Positions 35,201 through 43,168 of a stretch of 64,000 nt of DNA are shown here, in pieces. This DNA comes from Oscillospiraceae bacterium. GTDB taxonomy: Bacteria > Bacillota > Clostridia > Oscillospirales > Oscillospiraceae. Position 1 is the first letter of the stretch. The number at the start of each line of letters is the position of its first letter. The stretch covers positions 1 through 64,000 of the forward strand of contig CAJTFK010000004.1 in NCBI GenBank assembly GCA_910575505.1, written 5' to 3'. The notes below the pieces were generated by a model. The model had not been told where the DNA came from and did not search any database. It saw nothing but the letters and a program-made list of their open reading frames with translations. The translations under genes and the position numbers were made by a program.

Positions 35201-37092
35201 GCTTCCGTTTCTCCTTCCACTTGAATGGCCCCGGCGGGGCAGAGCTTGGCGCACACGCCGCAGCCCACGCAGGTAACCGGGTCGATCTGGGCCTTGCCTG
35301 TGGAGAAGTCCCAGGTGTTGCCGGGGCAGCCCCAGACCCGGCTGCAATGCTTGTCGCAGCCGCAGCCCTCACCGATGCACCTGCTCTGGTCCACCCAGAC
35401 CCTGGGCTTCTTCCCCTTGCGCTCCTTGGTTTTCAGGGTGGCGCAGGGCTGGCGCATAATCAGGACGTTCATGCCGGGCCGGGCCAGCATCCGCCGGAGG
35501 GTCTTCTCCGCCTGGACGGTCTCGAAGGGGTCGGCCACCTCCACCTCGCAGCCGATGGCCTCCAGAATCTTCTGAATGTCCATGGGCCTGGCGTGATCGC
35601 CCATAGCGGTCAGGCCGGTGCCGGGATGGGGCTGGAAGCCGGTCATGGCGGTGGCGGAGTTGTCCAGCACAATCAGGAGCATGTTGGCGCTCTGATAGAC
35701 GGCGTTGACGATGCCGGGCATGATGGTATGGAAGAAGGTGGAGTCGCCGCAGATGGTGACCACCTTCTGGTCCAGCCCGTAGTGGGTCAGCTGGCCCAGG
35801 CCCTCGGCCATGCTGACGCCGGAGCCCATGCAGTTGCAGGCCTGATAGCCGTACTGCCCGGCGGACTGGCCCGCCATGAAGTAGCAGCCGATGTCGCCCA
35901 CCACAATGCCGGGGTTCTTCTCCTGGCGGAGGGCCTTTTTCAGCAGGTAGAAGGTGGCCCGGTGGGGACAGCCGGCGCAGAAGGTCAGCTCCCGGACAGG
36001 CAGAGGCGTCTTTCCGGCTCCGTCCGGCAGGCGCTTCTCCGGCAGGGGCGCACCGGTGAGAATGGAAATGGCCTTTTCCACATTGTCCGGGTCCAGCTCT
36101 CCGATTTTGGGCAGGGCCCCGTGGTCGCGGCCGAGGAAGGTCAGGGACAGCTTCTCCCTGCCCGCCAGGGCCTCCAGGCCCTGCTCCAGGAAGGGGTCCA
36201 CCTCCTCCAGAATCAAAACCCGCTCCGCGCCGCGGAGGTATTTGAGTATGTAGTCCTCCGGCAGGGGCCACAGGGCGCCCAGGCTGAGGAGTCCCACCCG
36301 GTCCTGAACACCCAGCCGCTTCACGGCCTCCTGGGCGTAGAGCCGCCCGGTGCCGCCGGCCACAATCAGGTCCCTTGCCCCCTCCGGGCCGGAATAGTGG
36401 TTATAGGGGCTCTCATTGAAGGCCCCCCGCAGGGCCTCCAGCTTTTCCAGCATAGGGCCGTGCATGTAGGACACGCACACCATCCGGTCCCATTCCCGGA
36501 CCCGCTCCAGGGGCCTGTTCTCCTCCGGCAGCTCCCCCAGGGTCACGCAGCCCCGGCCATGGCAGACCCGGGTGGTCAGCCGGACAATCACAATCTGCCC
36601 GACGCGCTCCGAGAGCTCGAAGGCATAGGGAATCATGTCCTTGGCCTCCTGCATGGTGGTGGGCTCCAGCAGCGCCACGCTGGCGGACTGGGCCTGCCAG
36701 CGGGAGTCGAACTCATTGGTGCTGGAGTGGGCACTGGGGTCGTCGCTGGTCACCACCACCAGACCGCCCTTCACGCCCTGCTGGGCCCCGCAGTGCAGGG
36801 CGTCCGCCGTGCAGAGAAGACCGTTCTGCTTTACCACGCACAGCGCCCGCGCCCCGGCAAAGGACGCGCCCATGCAGGCCTGAATGGCACAGACCTCGTT
36901 GGTGGACCACTCGGCGTAAAAATTCCGCTCCCGGGCAATCTTCCCCAGCATCCCCAGAATCTGGGAGGAAGGGGAACCGGGATAGGACGCCGCGAAGTGA
37001 ATGCCCGCCTCTGCCGCGCCCCGCACGATGGCCTCGTTGCCCTGCATCAGTACAACAGCGCCCGGCGCATTGGCTGTCATCGTCCATTCCAT
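35197..37092 (-). CDS. iorA: Indolepyruvate:ferredoxin oxidoreductase, alpha subunit
   Basis: This 631-residue catalytic subunit binds thiamine diphosphate. The N-terminal pyrimidine domain holds AASYPGSPSSQILGML. The diphosphate domain shows VVGDIGCYFMAGQSAGQYGY, GDSTFFHTIMPGIVNAVYQS and VLDNSATAMTG. The C-terminus carries two cluster motifs, one unusual (CIGEGCGCDKHCSRVWGCPG) and one standard (CVGCGVCAKLCPAG). I chose ATG 37092, which follows AGGAACT; an ATG 12 nt downstream is also possible. The enzyme should ferment Trp, Phe or Tyr-derived keto acids. A promoter lies at 37182-37209. Confidence 0.95.
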   Translation of the reverse strand: MEWTMTANAPGAVVLMQGNEAIVRGAAEAGIHFAASYPGSPSSQILGMLGKIARERNFYAEWSTNEVCAIQACMGASFAGARALCVVKQNGLLCTADALHCGAQQGVKGGLVVVTSDDPSAHSSTNEFDSRWQAQSASVALLEPTTMQEAKDMIPYAFELSERVGQIVIVRLTTRVCHGRGCVTLGELPEENRPLERVREWDRMVCVSYMHGPMLEKLEALRGAFNESPYNHYSGPEGARDLIVAGGTGRLYAQEAVKRLGVQDRVGLLSLGALWPLPEDYILKYLRGAERVLILEEVDPFLEQGLEALAGREKLSLTFLGRDHGALPKIGELDPDNVEKAISILTGAPLPEKRLPDGAGKTPLPVRELTFCAGCPHRATFYLLKKALRQEKNPGIVVGDIGCYFMAGQSAGQYGYQACNCMGSGVSMAEGLGQLTHYGLDQKVVTICGDSTFFHTIMPGIVNAVYQSANMLLIVLDNSATAMTGFQPHPGTGLTAMGDHARPMDIQKILEAIGCEVEVADPFETVQAEKTLRRMLARPGMNVLIMRQPCATLKTKERKGKKPRVWVDQSRCIGEGCGCDKHCSRVWGCPGNTWDFSTGKAQIDPVTCVGCGVCAKLCPAGAIQVEGETEA

Positions 37093-37181
37093 AGTTCCTG
37101 AGTCACCCTCTTTAGAAAAAATTAGAATCAGCCGGTCTCCCGGCCCCCGGCCAAACCGGCGCCGGGGCTTTTCCGGCTTCC

Positions 37182-37209
37182 ATTGTAGCACGTTCCTCCG
37201 GAATTGCAA
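37182..37209 (-). promoter_or_regulatory. Promoter of the ior operon
   Basis: Minus strand TTGCAA (37209-37204), 16 bp, TACAAT (37187-37182), about 90 bp before the iorA start. Confidence 0.65.
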
Positions 37210-37297
37210 GCGGCAGAGGGAAATTAACATCATTTAAATAACAGACCGGCTCCCCGGCCCGGCGGTGAAAAAAACAAAAAGCACGGACGAAAATCTA

Positions 37298-37326
37298 TTG
37301 ACTAGATTAACGAAATTTAGTATAAT
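37298..37326 (+). promoter_or_regulatory. Promoter and candidate operator of nagBA
   Basis: TTGACT (37298-37303), 17 bp, TATAAT (37321-37326). The spacer carries an imperfect palindrome CTAGATTAACGAAATTTAG at 37302-37320, well placed for a repressor of amino-sugar use (GntR or ROK type). No such regulator gene is in the window. The start codon is 118 bp downstream. Confidence 0.75.
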
Positions 37327-37443
37327 GTTTCTATGTATTCTGGCGAAAAGCACAAAAAGCTTAAACGCCGGCTTCCGCCGGAGCACGGGCGGCGGGATGA
37401 AGCGCCGAAACCAACGACAAGAACGTCAAAAGGAGAGATTGCC

Positions 37444-38196
37444 ATGAGAATTTACGAATGCGCGGATTACCGGGCCATGAGCCGTCAGGCAGCCAATGTG
37501 ATCTCCGCCCAGGTAATCATGAAGCCGGACTGCGTCCTGGGCCTGGCCACCGGCTCCAGCCCTGTGGGGACCTATGAGCAGTTGGTGGAGTGGTACGGGA
37601 AAAAAGACCTGTCCTTCGCCCGGGTGAAGAGCGTCAACCTGGACGAGTACTGGGGCCTCAGCGGAACCCATCCCCAGAGCTACCGTTACTTCATGCAGGA
37701 GCACCTCTTTGACCATGTGGACATCCTGCCGGAAAACACCTATGTGCCCAACGGCCTGGCGGAGGACGCCGGGGCGGAGTGCGCCCGCTACGACCGGCTT
37801 ATTGAGAGTCTGGGCGGCGCGGACCTCCAGCTGCTGGGCATGGGCCGGAACGGCCACATCGGCTTCAACGAGCCGGGAGACTGCTTTGAGCTGGGCACCC
37901 ATATCATCGAGCTGGCCCCCAGCACCATTGACGCCAACAAGCGCTTCTTCGCCTCCGAGGACGAGGTGCCCCGCCAGGCTCTGACCATGGGCATCAGGCA
38001 CATCATGCAGGCAAAGAAAATTCTTCTGGTGGTCAGCGGCGAGGACAAGGCCGACGCCCTGGCCAGGGCCCTCACCGGCCCCGTCACCCCCAGGCTTCCC
38101 GCCTCTATCCTCCGGCTCCACCCGGACGTGGTGCTGGTCGCGGACAAGGCGGCGCTGAGCCGCCTGGATAACCGGGAAGGGGTCATGACCGTATGA
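37444..38196 (+). CDS. nagB: Glucosamine-6-phosphate deaminase
   Basis: NagB converts glucosamine-6-phosphate to fructose-6-phosphate and ammonia, feeding amino sugars into glycolysis. The 250-residue protein shows LGLATGSSPVGTYEQLV (phosphate loop), VNLDEYWGL with the proton-relay Asp, and LLGMGRNGHIGFNEPG, the signature with the catalytic His. The ATG at 37444 follows AAAAGGAGAG. It overlaps nagA by 4 bp. Together they let the cell use N-acetylglucosamine, a main sugar of mucin, fitting the mucinase-type peptidase at 11-16 kb. Confidence 0.97.
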   Translation: MRIYECADYRAMSRQAANVISAQVIMKPDCVLGLATGSSPVGTYEQLVEWYGKKDLSFARVKSVNLDEYWGLSGTHPQSYRYFMQEHLFDHVDILPENTYVPNGLAEDAGAECARYDRLIESLGGADLQLLGMGRNGHIGFNEPGDCFELGTHIIELAPSTIDANKRFFASEDEVPRQALTMGIRHIMQAKKILLVVSGEDKADALARALTGPVTPRLPASILRLHPDVVLVADKAALSRLDNREGVMTV

Positions 38197-39314
38197 GACT
38201 CACCGGCGCGCGGGTATTTGACCCCCAGGCGGGCTTTGTGGAGCGGGACCTGTGCATTGAGGGCGGAAAAATCGTCCCCGACGCCGGGGACCCCATTGCC
38301 GCGGCGGACTGCTTCCTGATTCCCGGTCTGACGGACCTCCACTTCCACGGCTGCCGGGGGGCGGACTTCTCCGACGGCGACCCCCAGGGTCTGGAGACCA
38401 TGGCGGCCTATGAGCTCAGCCGGGGCGTCACCCAGATCTGCCCCGCCGGCATGACTCTGGCGGCGGAACAGCTTCTGACCATCTGCCAAACCGCCGCCGC
38501 TCACCGCGCCGCCGGAAAACCGGGGGCCGAGCTGGTGGGCGTGAACCTGGAGGGGCCATTCCTCTCCGAGGCGAAGAAGGGCGCCCAGAACGGCGCCTGG
38601 CTCCAAAAGCCCAGCCTGCCTCAGCTGGAGGCGCTGATTGAGGCCTCCCAGGGCCTGGTGAAGCTGGTGTCGGTGGCGCCGGAGCTGGAGGGGGCCCTGG
38701 ATTTCATCCGGGAGGCCAGCAGGCGGGTTACCGTCAGCGTGGCCCACACCACCGCCAACTATGACACGGCTCTGGCTGCCTTCCAGGCGGGGGCCCGGGA
38801 GGTCACCCACCTCTACAACGCCATGCCTCCCTTTGCCCACCGGGACCCCGGCGTCGTCGGGGCGGCGGCGGACAGTCCGGAGGTGTACTGCGAGCTGATC
38901 TGCGACGGCATCCACATCCACCCGGCAGTGGTGCGGGCCACCTTCCGCCTGATGGGCCGGGAGCGGATGGTGCTGATCAGCGACACCATGCGGGCCGCCG
39001 GCATGCCTGACGGGGACTATACCCTGGGCGGCCAGGCAGTACGGGTTCAGGGCAAGCTGGCCACTCTGGCGGACGGCACCATTGCCGGCTCCGTCACGGA
39101 TCTGATGAGCTGCATGAGGACGGCGGTTTCCTTCGGGATTCCTCTGGAGGACGCTGTGACCGCGGCGGCGGTGAATCCCGCCAGGGTGCTGGGCATCTAT
39201 GACCGGGTAGGCAGTCTGGACGTGGGCAAGGACGCCAACGCCGCCGTGCTGGACCGGAACCTGGAGCTGAAAGCGGTGCTCTTCCGGGGTCAGACCGTCT
39301 TCGGCGGACTGTAA
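38193..39314 (+). CDS. nagA: N-acetylglucosamine-6-phosphate deacetylase
   Basis: NagA removes acetate from GlcNAc-6-phosphate to give the NagB substrate. The 373-residue amidohydrolase has the metal motif LTDLHFHGCRGADFSD near residue 45. VGVNLEGPFLSEAKKGAQNG and VSVAHTTANYDTA follow, then VTHLYNAMPPFAHRDPGVVG, ELICDGIHIHPAVV and LISDTMRAAGMPDG. Its start overlaps nagB by 4 bp and an intrinsic terminator follows. Confidence 0.97.
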   Translation: MRLTGARVFDPQAGFVERDLCIEGGKIVPDAGDPIAAADCFLIPGLTDLHFHGCRGADFSDGDPQGLETMAAYELSRGVTQICPAGMTLAAEQLLTICQTAAAHRAAGKPGAELVGVNLEGPFLSEAKKGAQNGAWLQKPSLPQLEALIEASQGLVKLVSVAPELEGALDFIREASRRVTVSVAHTTANYDTALAAFQAGAREVTHLYNAMPPFAHRDPGVVGAAADSPEVYCELICDGIHIHPAVVRATFRLMGRERMVLISDTMRAAGMPDGDYTLGGQAVRVQGKLATLADGTIAGSVTDLMSCMRTAVSFGIPLEDAVTAAAVNPARVLGIYDRVGSLDVGKDANAAVLDRNLELKAVLFRGQTVFGGL

Positions 39315-39334
39315 CCATCTGAATACGGACAAAG

Positions 39335-39359
39335 GCGGGTCCCTCAGGGGACCCGCTTT
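39335..39359 (+). terminator. Terminator after nagA
   Basis: Stem GCGGGTCCC with its complement (39348-39356), 4-nt loop, then TTT. Confidence 0.75.
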
Positions 39360-39361
39360 GA

Positions 39362-39390
39362 TTGACGCCGGACGGCGGCGGGTATATAAT
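39362..39390 (+). promoter_or_regulatory. Promoter of cysK
   Basis: TTGACG (39362-39367), 17 bp, TATAAT (39385-39390), 44 bp before the start. Confidence 0.8.
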
Positions 39391-39433
39391 TTGGTAGCCA
39401 CCTGTTATCCTATCATCGGGAGGTTTTGAAGTT

Positions 39434-40366
39434 ATGAGCAGAATCTATACATCCGCAGACCAGCTGATTGGGAGAACCCCGCTGCTGGAGCTGGTCCACA
39501 TTGAAAAAGAGGAAGGTCTGAAGGCCCGGGTTCTGGCCAAGCTGGAGTGTTTCAACCCCGCCGGCAGCGCGAAGGACCGTGTGGCCCTGGCCATGATTGA
39601 CGATGCCGAGAACCGGGGCCTGCTGAGGCCCGGGTCCGTCATCATCGAGCCCACCTCCGGCAACACCGGCATTGGCCTGGCCTCCGTGGCCGCCGCCCGG
39701 GGCTATCGGGTCATCATCGTCATGCCGGACACCATGAGCATGGAACGGCGGCTTTTGATGAAGGCCTACGGCGCGGAACTGGTGCTCTCCGACGGAGCCG
39801 GGGGCATGGCGGAGGCCATTGCCAGGGCTGAGGCTCTGGCGGCGGAAATCCCCGGCAGCTTCATCCCCGGCCAGTTTGTGAATCCCGCCAACGCCGCCGC
39901 TCATCAGCGCTCCACCGGCCCTGAAATCTGGGAGGACACCGATGGAGGCGTGGATATCTTCGTGGCCGGTGTGGGCACCGGCGGCACCATCACCGGCGCG
40001 GGCCGGTATCTCAAGAGCCGGAATCCCCTGGTGAAGGTGGTGGCGGCGGAGCCCGCCGCCTCCCCGGTGCTGAGCGGCGGGAAGGCCGGGAGCCACGGCC
40101 TTCAGGGCATTGGCGCGGGCTTCATCCCCGACGTGCTGGACACGGGCATCTATGACGAGATCATCACCGTAACGGATGCGGACGCCTATGCCGCCGGACG
40201 CCGTGTGGGCCGCAGCGAGGGCATTCTGGTGGGCATCTCCTCTGGCGCGGCGGTCTGGGCAGCGCTGGAGCTGGCCAGGCGTCCTGAAAACGAGGGAAAA
40301 ACCGTTGTGGCCCTGCTGCCGGACGACGGCAGCCGCTACCTCTCCACGCCCATGTTCGCAGACTGA
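39434..40366 (+). CDS. cysK: Cysteine synthase (O-acetylserine sulfhydrylase)
   Basis: This PLP enzyme makes cysteine from O-acetylserine and sulfide. It has 310 residues. The PLP-lysine motif reads [12 protein letters not shown] (the usual form is NPGGSVKDR). The substrate loop [12 protein letters not shown] and the phosphate-binding [13 protein letters not shown] are intact, and [13 protein letters not shown] follows. The ATG at 39434 has GGGAGG about 9 nt upstream. It is monocistronic, with a perfect 17-bp terminator stem at 40381-40423. Confidence 0.95.
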   Translation: MSRIYTSADQLIGRTPLLELVHIEKEEGLKARVLAKLECFNPAGSAKDRVALAMIDDAENRGLLRPGSVIIEPTSGNTGIGLASVAAARGYRVIIVMPDTMSMERRLLMKAYGAELVLSDGAGGMAEAIARAEALAAEIPGSFIPGQFVNPANAAAHQRSTGPEIWEDTDGGVDIFVAGVGTGGTITGAGRYLKSRNPLVKVVAAEPAASPVLSGGKAGSHGLQGIGAGFIPDVLDTGIYDEIITVTDADAYAAGRRVGRSEGILVGISSGAAVWAALELARRPENEGKTVVALLPDDGSRYLSTPMFAD

Positions 40367-40380
40367 GGAAGCTCTGCCCG

Positions 40381-40423
40381 CAGAAAACGGGACCGCCGTC
40401 AGAAAGGGCGGTCCCGTTTTCTG
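40381..40423. terminator. Terminator after cysK
   Basis: Perfect 17-bp stem CAGAAAACGGGACCGCC with complement at 40407-40423, including a TTTT segment. Confidence 0.85.
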
Positions 40424-40440
40424 ATATAGTCCGCACACCC

Positions 40441-40588
40441 GAAAATCGGTAGATACCGATTTTCAAACAGCGGCAAAGCCGCTGACGGGCATCCCCCTGT
40501 GCCGGCGCTATGAGGTCCACCGCAAGGCTGTTTTGCGGTCTGCCCGGCGAATCATCGCCGCATTTGTTGAAAAGAAGCAGTTGCTTCC
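40441..40588 (+). repeat. Dispersed intergenic repeat, family R4 (copy B)
   Basis: GAAAATCGGTAGATACCGAT, TTTCAAACAGCGGCAAAGCC, CTGTGCCGGC..TATGAGG, ATCATCGCCGCA and TTGAAAAGAAGCAGTTGCTT follow in the same order as in copy A (32946-33109). Confidence 0.65.
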
Positions 40589-40658
40589 CAGGCTGTCGAA
40601 AAAGGAGTTTTCAACAGCCTGAGCAAGTTTTCAGAACCCGTGAGAAGTTCTGAAAACT
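40589..40658. repeat. Two adjacent perfect inverted repeats
   Basis: CAGGCTGT...ACAGCCTG (40589-40621), extended by GAAAA/TTTTC, is followed by AGTTTTCAGAAC...GTTCTGAAAACT (40626-40658, 12-bp perfect stem). They lie at the junction of the R4 and R2 repeats. Role unknown. Confidence 0.7.
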
Positions 40659-40702
40659 GATTGATTGCACGTGACAGACGCCCCTGACGGGTTTCTTTCA
40701 TA

Positions 40703-40797
40703 CGATTACCTCCGAACTGAAAGGCCGGAAGTAATCTGTGCCATGTTTTTCGGCTGCCGCCGTTTACGGCGGCGGGCAAAACGGCTCAAATCATATC
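40703..40797 (-). repeat. Dispersed intergenic repeat, family R2 (copy 3, inverted)
   Basis: Read on the minus strand: ATGATTTGAGCCGTTTTGCC, a CGCCGCCGTAAACGGCGGC hairpin, AAAACATGGCACAGATTACT, then TCCGGCCTTTCAG. It aligns with the copies at 10889 and 26548. Confidence 0.7.
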
Positions 40798-40843
40798 TTC
40801 CTCTCCGTTGTCCAAGTCTGTACTGCTTTTTCGGCAAGCTGCA

Positions 40844-40872
40844 TCCGGCCTTTCATAAGGCCGGACTTTTTT
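40844..40872 (+). terminator. Orphan terminator-like hairpin
   Basis: TCCGGCCT paired with AGGCCGGA (40858-40865), then C and six T. No gene precedes it closely on the plus strand, so it may belong to a decayed unit or an unseen small RNA. Confidence 0.5.
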
Positions 40873-40937
40873 CAGAATGAAGCGTGAAGCGAGTGGAGAA
40901 TGGAGAGGTGAGAAATATTTTCGTATTTCAACTCTCA

Positions 40938-41065
40938 AGAGCCTGATTCACAACCGCTGCACACCGTCCGGCCGGTCTTTTTCTCTCCATACCGCGCCGG
41001 TTTCCCTTGCCTGACGAGAAAAATCCTCGCCCATCCGGCATCCCCCGGCTATGAATACAGGTTCT
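40938..41065 (-). repeat. MITE-like repeat, family R3 (copy a, inverted, 128 bp)
   Basis: The ends are AGAGCCTGATTCA and TGAATACAGGTTCT (inverted repeats). Read on the minus strand, the interior matches the copies at 50401-50584 and 59933-60095 (CATAGCCGGGGGATGCCGGA, then GATTTTTCTCG and GGCAAGGGAAACCGGC). Confidence 0.75.
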
Positions 41066-41133
41066 ATGTATACGCAGGGGGCCGGGCTCCGTCCCGGCCC
41101 GTCTGCCGGAATCCCGATTTCACCGGGAGAACA

Positions 41134-41153
41134 GGCGGGCACAGCAGCCCGCC
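41134..41153. repeat. REP-like palindrome
   Basis: GGCGGGC-ACAGCA-GCCCGCC, followed by CCTACAG. Short GC palindromes of this kind are scattered in clostridial genomes. The rest of 41066-41270 shows no coding frame I can support. Confidence 0.45.
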
Positions 41154-41270
41154 CCTACAGATGTTTGCCGCAGGCGTAAAGCCCGCCCAAAAGCACCCTC
41201 CGCCCAATAAAATGCGCAAAACCTCTTTTTAATTTCTCTATTGGCTGTGGAGAATTTTTGTGCTACAATA

Positions 41271-41279
41271 GGCACTATC
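41271..41279 (+). promoter_or_regulatory. Extended -10 promoter for the NYN/PIN-like gene
   Basis: TGCTACAAT gives an extended -10 (TG-n-TACAAT) 43 bp before the start codon. No good -35 is found at 17 bp. Confidence 0.5.
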
Positions 41280-41321
41280 ATTACAAAAGAATGCGCCGGG
41301 GGCGCAAGAGGAGAACGGAGC

Positions 41322-41972
41322 ATGTATTTTCTGGTAGACGTCGAAAATGTGAAAAACGCCGGACTTCGGGGCTCTGATTCCCTGCTGCCTACAGACCATG
41401 TGATTTTATTCTACAGTGATTCCACTCCCCATCTGGAGGCCCGCCATCTGGAGGACATCCGGGATTCCGGCTGCGGCTTTGAGGTCTGCAAGCTGCTGAA
41501 GGTCCGGAAAAACGCCCTGGATTTCTACATCGCCACCCGCCTGGGGGAAATCTTCGGCAGCGGCTATCAAAGCACCGCCCTGGTCATCAGCCGGGACGAG
41601 GGCTTTCAGTCCCTCCGGGAGTACTGGGCCAACCGGGCCGACCCGCCCCGCCGGGTGCTGGTCAGCGAAAGCATTGAGCGGGGCATCGTCAGCGCCAACA
41701 TGGCCGACCGGCGGACGGCCCAGATTCGCCAGCGGATGAAGATGACGGACATCGGCGGCTTCCACGCCGCCTGTGAGGAGCGGAACCGGCTGCGGCGGCT
41801 GCTGGAGGAGTCCTTTGCCGGGACCGGCCTCACCGGGCGGATGGAGGAGATTGAGGCGCTGGTAAAGAGCGGGGGCAGTCCCAAGGTGATCTACCTGGAC
41901 GCCCTGCGGCGCTTTGGCCGGAAGGACGGCCTGGAGGTTTACCGGCGGCTCAAGAGCAGCGGGGAGCTGTGA
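41322..41972 (+). CDS. NYN/PIN-like domain protein
   Basis: The 216-residue protein opens MYFLVDVENVKNAGL, the first-strand Asp motif seen in NYN/PIN-type nucleases. The second acid is probably in NALDFYIATRLGEIF (Asp near residue 68) and a third in ALVISRDEGFQSL. This is the usual three-acid layout of the fold, so an RNase is plausible. After ~130 residues a helical, Arg/Glu-rich tail (CEERNRLRRLLEESFAGTG onward) follows, possibly RNA-binding. It stands alone after a repeat-dense region; its start at ATG 41322 follows GAGGAGAACGG. Similar clostridial proteins are annotated only as PIN-domain-containing. Confidence 0.7.
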   Translation: MYFLVDVENVKNAGLRGSDSLLPTDHVILFYSDSTPHLEARHLEDIRDSGCGFEVCKLLKVRKNALDFYIATRLGEIFGSGYQSTALVISRDEGFQSLREYWANRADPPRRVLVSESIERGIVSANMADRRTAQIRQRMKMTDIGGFHAACEERNRLRRLLEESFAGTGLTGRMEEIEALVKSGGSPKVIYLDALRRFGRKDGLEVYRRLKSSGEL

Positions 41973-42012
41973 AATATGAAAAGCCGGGTCACCGTGCCCG
42001 AAGGAGGATGCT

Positions 42013-43125
42013 ATGATGAAAAAGATGCTGTCTCTGCTGCTGTCCCTGATTCTGCTGGGGAGTCTGGCGGTTTCTGCCGCCGAACCGGTGAAGGTCAACA
42101 GCTATACCACAGGCCAGTTTGCCGACGTGCCCGAGGACAGCTGGTGCGCCGGCGCGGTGCAGACGGCCTATGAGTACGGCCTGATGGGGGGCAAATCCGC
42201 GGACCGCTTCGACCCCAGCGGCCTGGTGACCATGGCCCAGGCGGTGGTGATGGCCTGCCGGGTCCACAGCTTTTATTGCGGCGAGGGCCCGGAGCTGCCT
42301 GTAGCCTCGGGAGCGCCCTGGTATCAGCCCTATGTGCAGTACAGTGAGGAGCACGAGTTTCTCAGTTTTGAGGGTTACACCGAGCAGGATTTCAACAGCC
42401 CCATTCTTCGAAGCGATTTTGCCGGGGCCCTCTGGGCGGCTCTGCCGGAGGAGGCCCTGAGCGTCATCAGCAGCGTGGAGGACGGCGGCATCCCCGATGT
42501 GTCTCCGAATGCCTATTACGGCGAGCCGGTATACGCCCTGTATCGGGCGGGCATCCTCGCCGGCAGCGACGCCAAGGGCACCTTCGGCCCCGGCGGCCAG
42601 ATCACCCGGGGGGCTGCCGCCGCCATTGTGGGCCGGGCGGTGGACCCCTCTCTGCGGAAGGCCGTCACCCTGAAAGCCGCCCCTTTTGAGCCGGTGCCCA
42701 TGAGCCAGCTGGCCAATCTCAAGAGTCTCCGGCGGAAGACCGGCGATGCGGAGCTGGCCCAGGCCTATGAGGCCGCCCGGAAGGTGGTGGAGCCTCTGGC
42801 GGGCCTCAGCCGGGAGGAACAGCTCTACGGCGTGGCCGCGTCCCTCCGGGCCATGTTCGACGCCGGCATGAGCTATTCCATGGAGTCCCCCCACTATAAC
42901 GATCCCTATGGCTATTTCGTCCTGGGGGTGGCCTCCTGCGCCGGGTGCACCCGGGCAACAGGACTGTGCCTGAATATGCTGGGCATCCCCTATGAGCATG
43001 TGAACGAGAATCAGTACTCTCACCAGTGGTGCCGGGTGAATCTCAACGGGACCTATTGGATCTGTGACGCCTACGGGCTTTACTGCGGGCCGGAGCCGGC
43101 GCCCTATCAGCACCCCTATCTGTGA
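42013..43125 (+). CDS. SLH-like and transglutaminase-like secreted protein
   Basis: The 370-residue product has a signal peptide (cut near VSAAEP, ~23). Degenerate SLH repeats follow (FADVPEDSWCAGAVQTAYEY; PDVSPNAYYGEPVYALYRAG with GTFGPGGQITRGAAAAIVG). The C-terminal papain-fold transglutaminase-like domain shows ASCAGCTRATGLCLNMLGI (Cys309 aligned to the nucleophile), YSHQWCRV (His337) and WICDAYG (Asp352). The C-H-D triad is complete, so peptidase or cross-linking activity is possible. It resembles the gene at 58434 (both contain RGAAAA followed by VDPxLR). AAGGAGG lies 5 nt before ATG 42013; the second ATG is also usable. Confidence 0.82.
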   Translation: MMKKMLSLLLSLILLGSLAVSAAEPVKVNSYTTGQFADVPEDSWCAGAVQTAYEYGLMGGKSADRFDPSGLVTMAQAVVMACRVHSFYCGEGPELPVASGAPWYQPYVQYSEEHEFLSFEGYTEQDFNSPILRSDFAGALWAALPEEALSVISSVEDGGIPDVSPNAYYGEPVYALYRAGILAGSDAKGTFGPGGQITRGAAAAIVGRAVDPSLRKAVTLKAAPFEPVPMSQLANLKSLRRKTGDAELAQAYEAARKVVEPLAGLSREEQLYGVAASLRAMFDAGMSYSMESPHYNDPYGYFVLGVASCAGCTRATGLCLNMLGIPYEHVNENQYSHQWCRVNLNGTYWICDAYGLYCGPEPAPYQHPYL

Positions 43126-43168
43126 CCGAGAAAAAGCGGAGAGTGGAGCCTGGAAATGTGGTGAAAGA

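Noticed and set aside
40665-40880. 71-residue frame in the repeat cluster
   Set aside because: It lies across an inverted R2 copy and an orphan hairpin, lacks a ribosome site and has no similarity I recognise.
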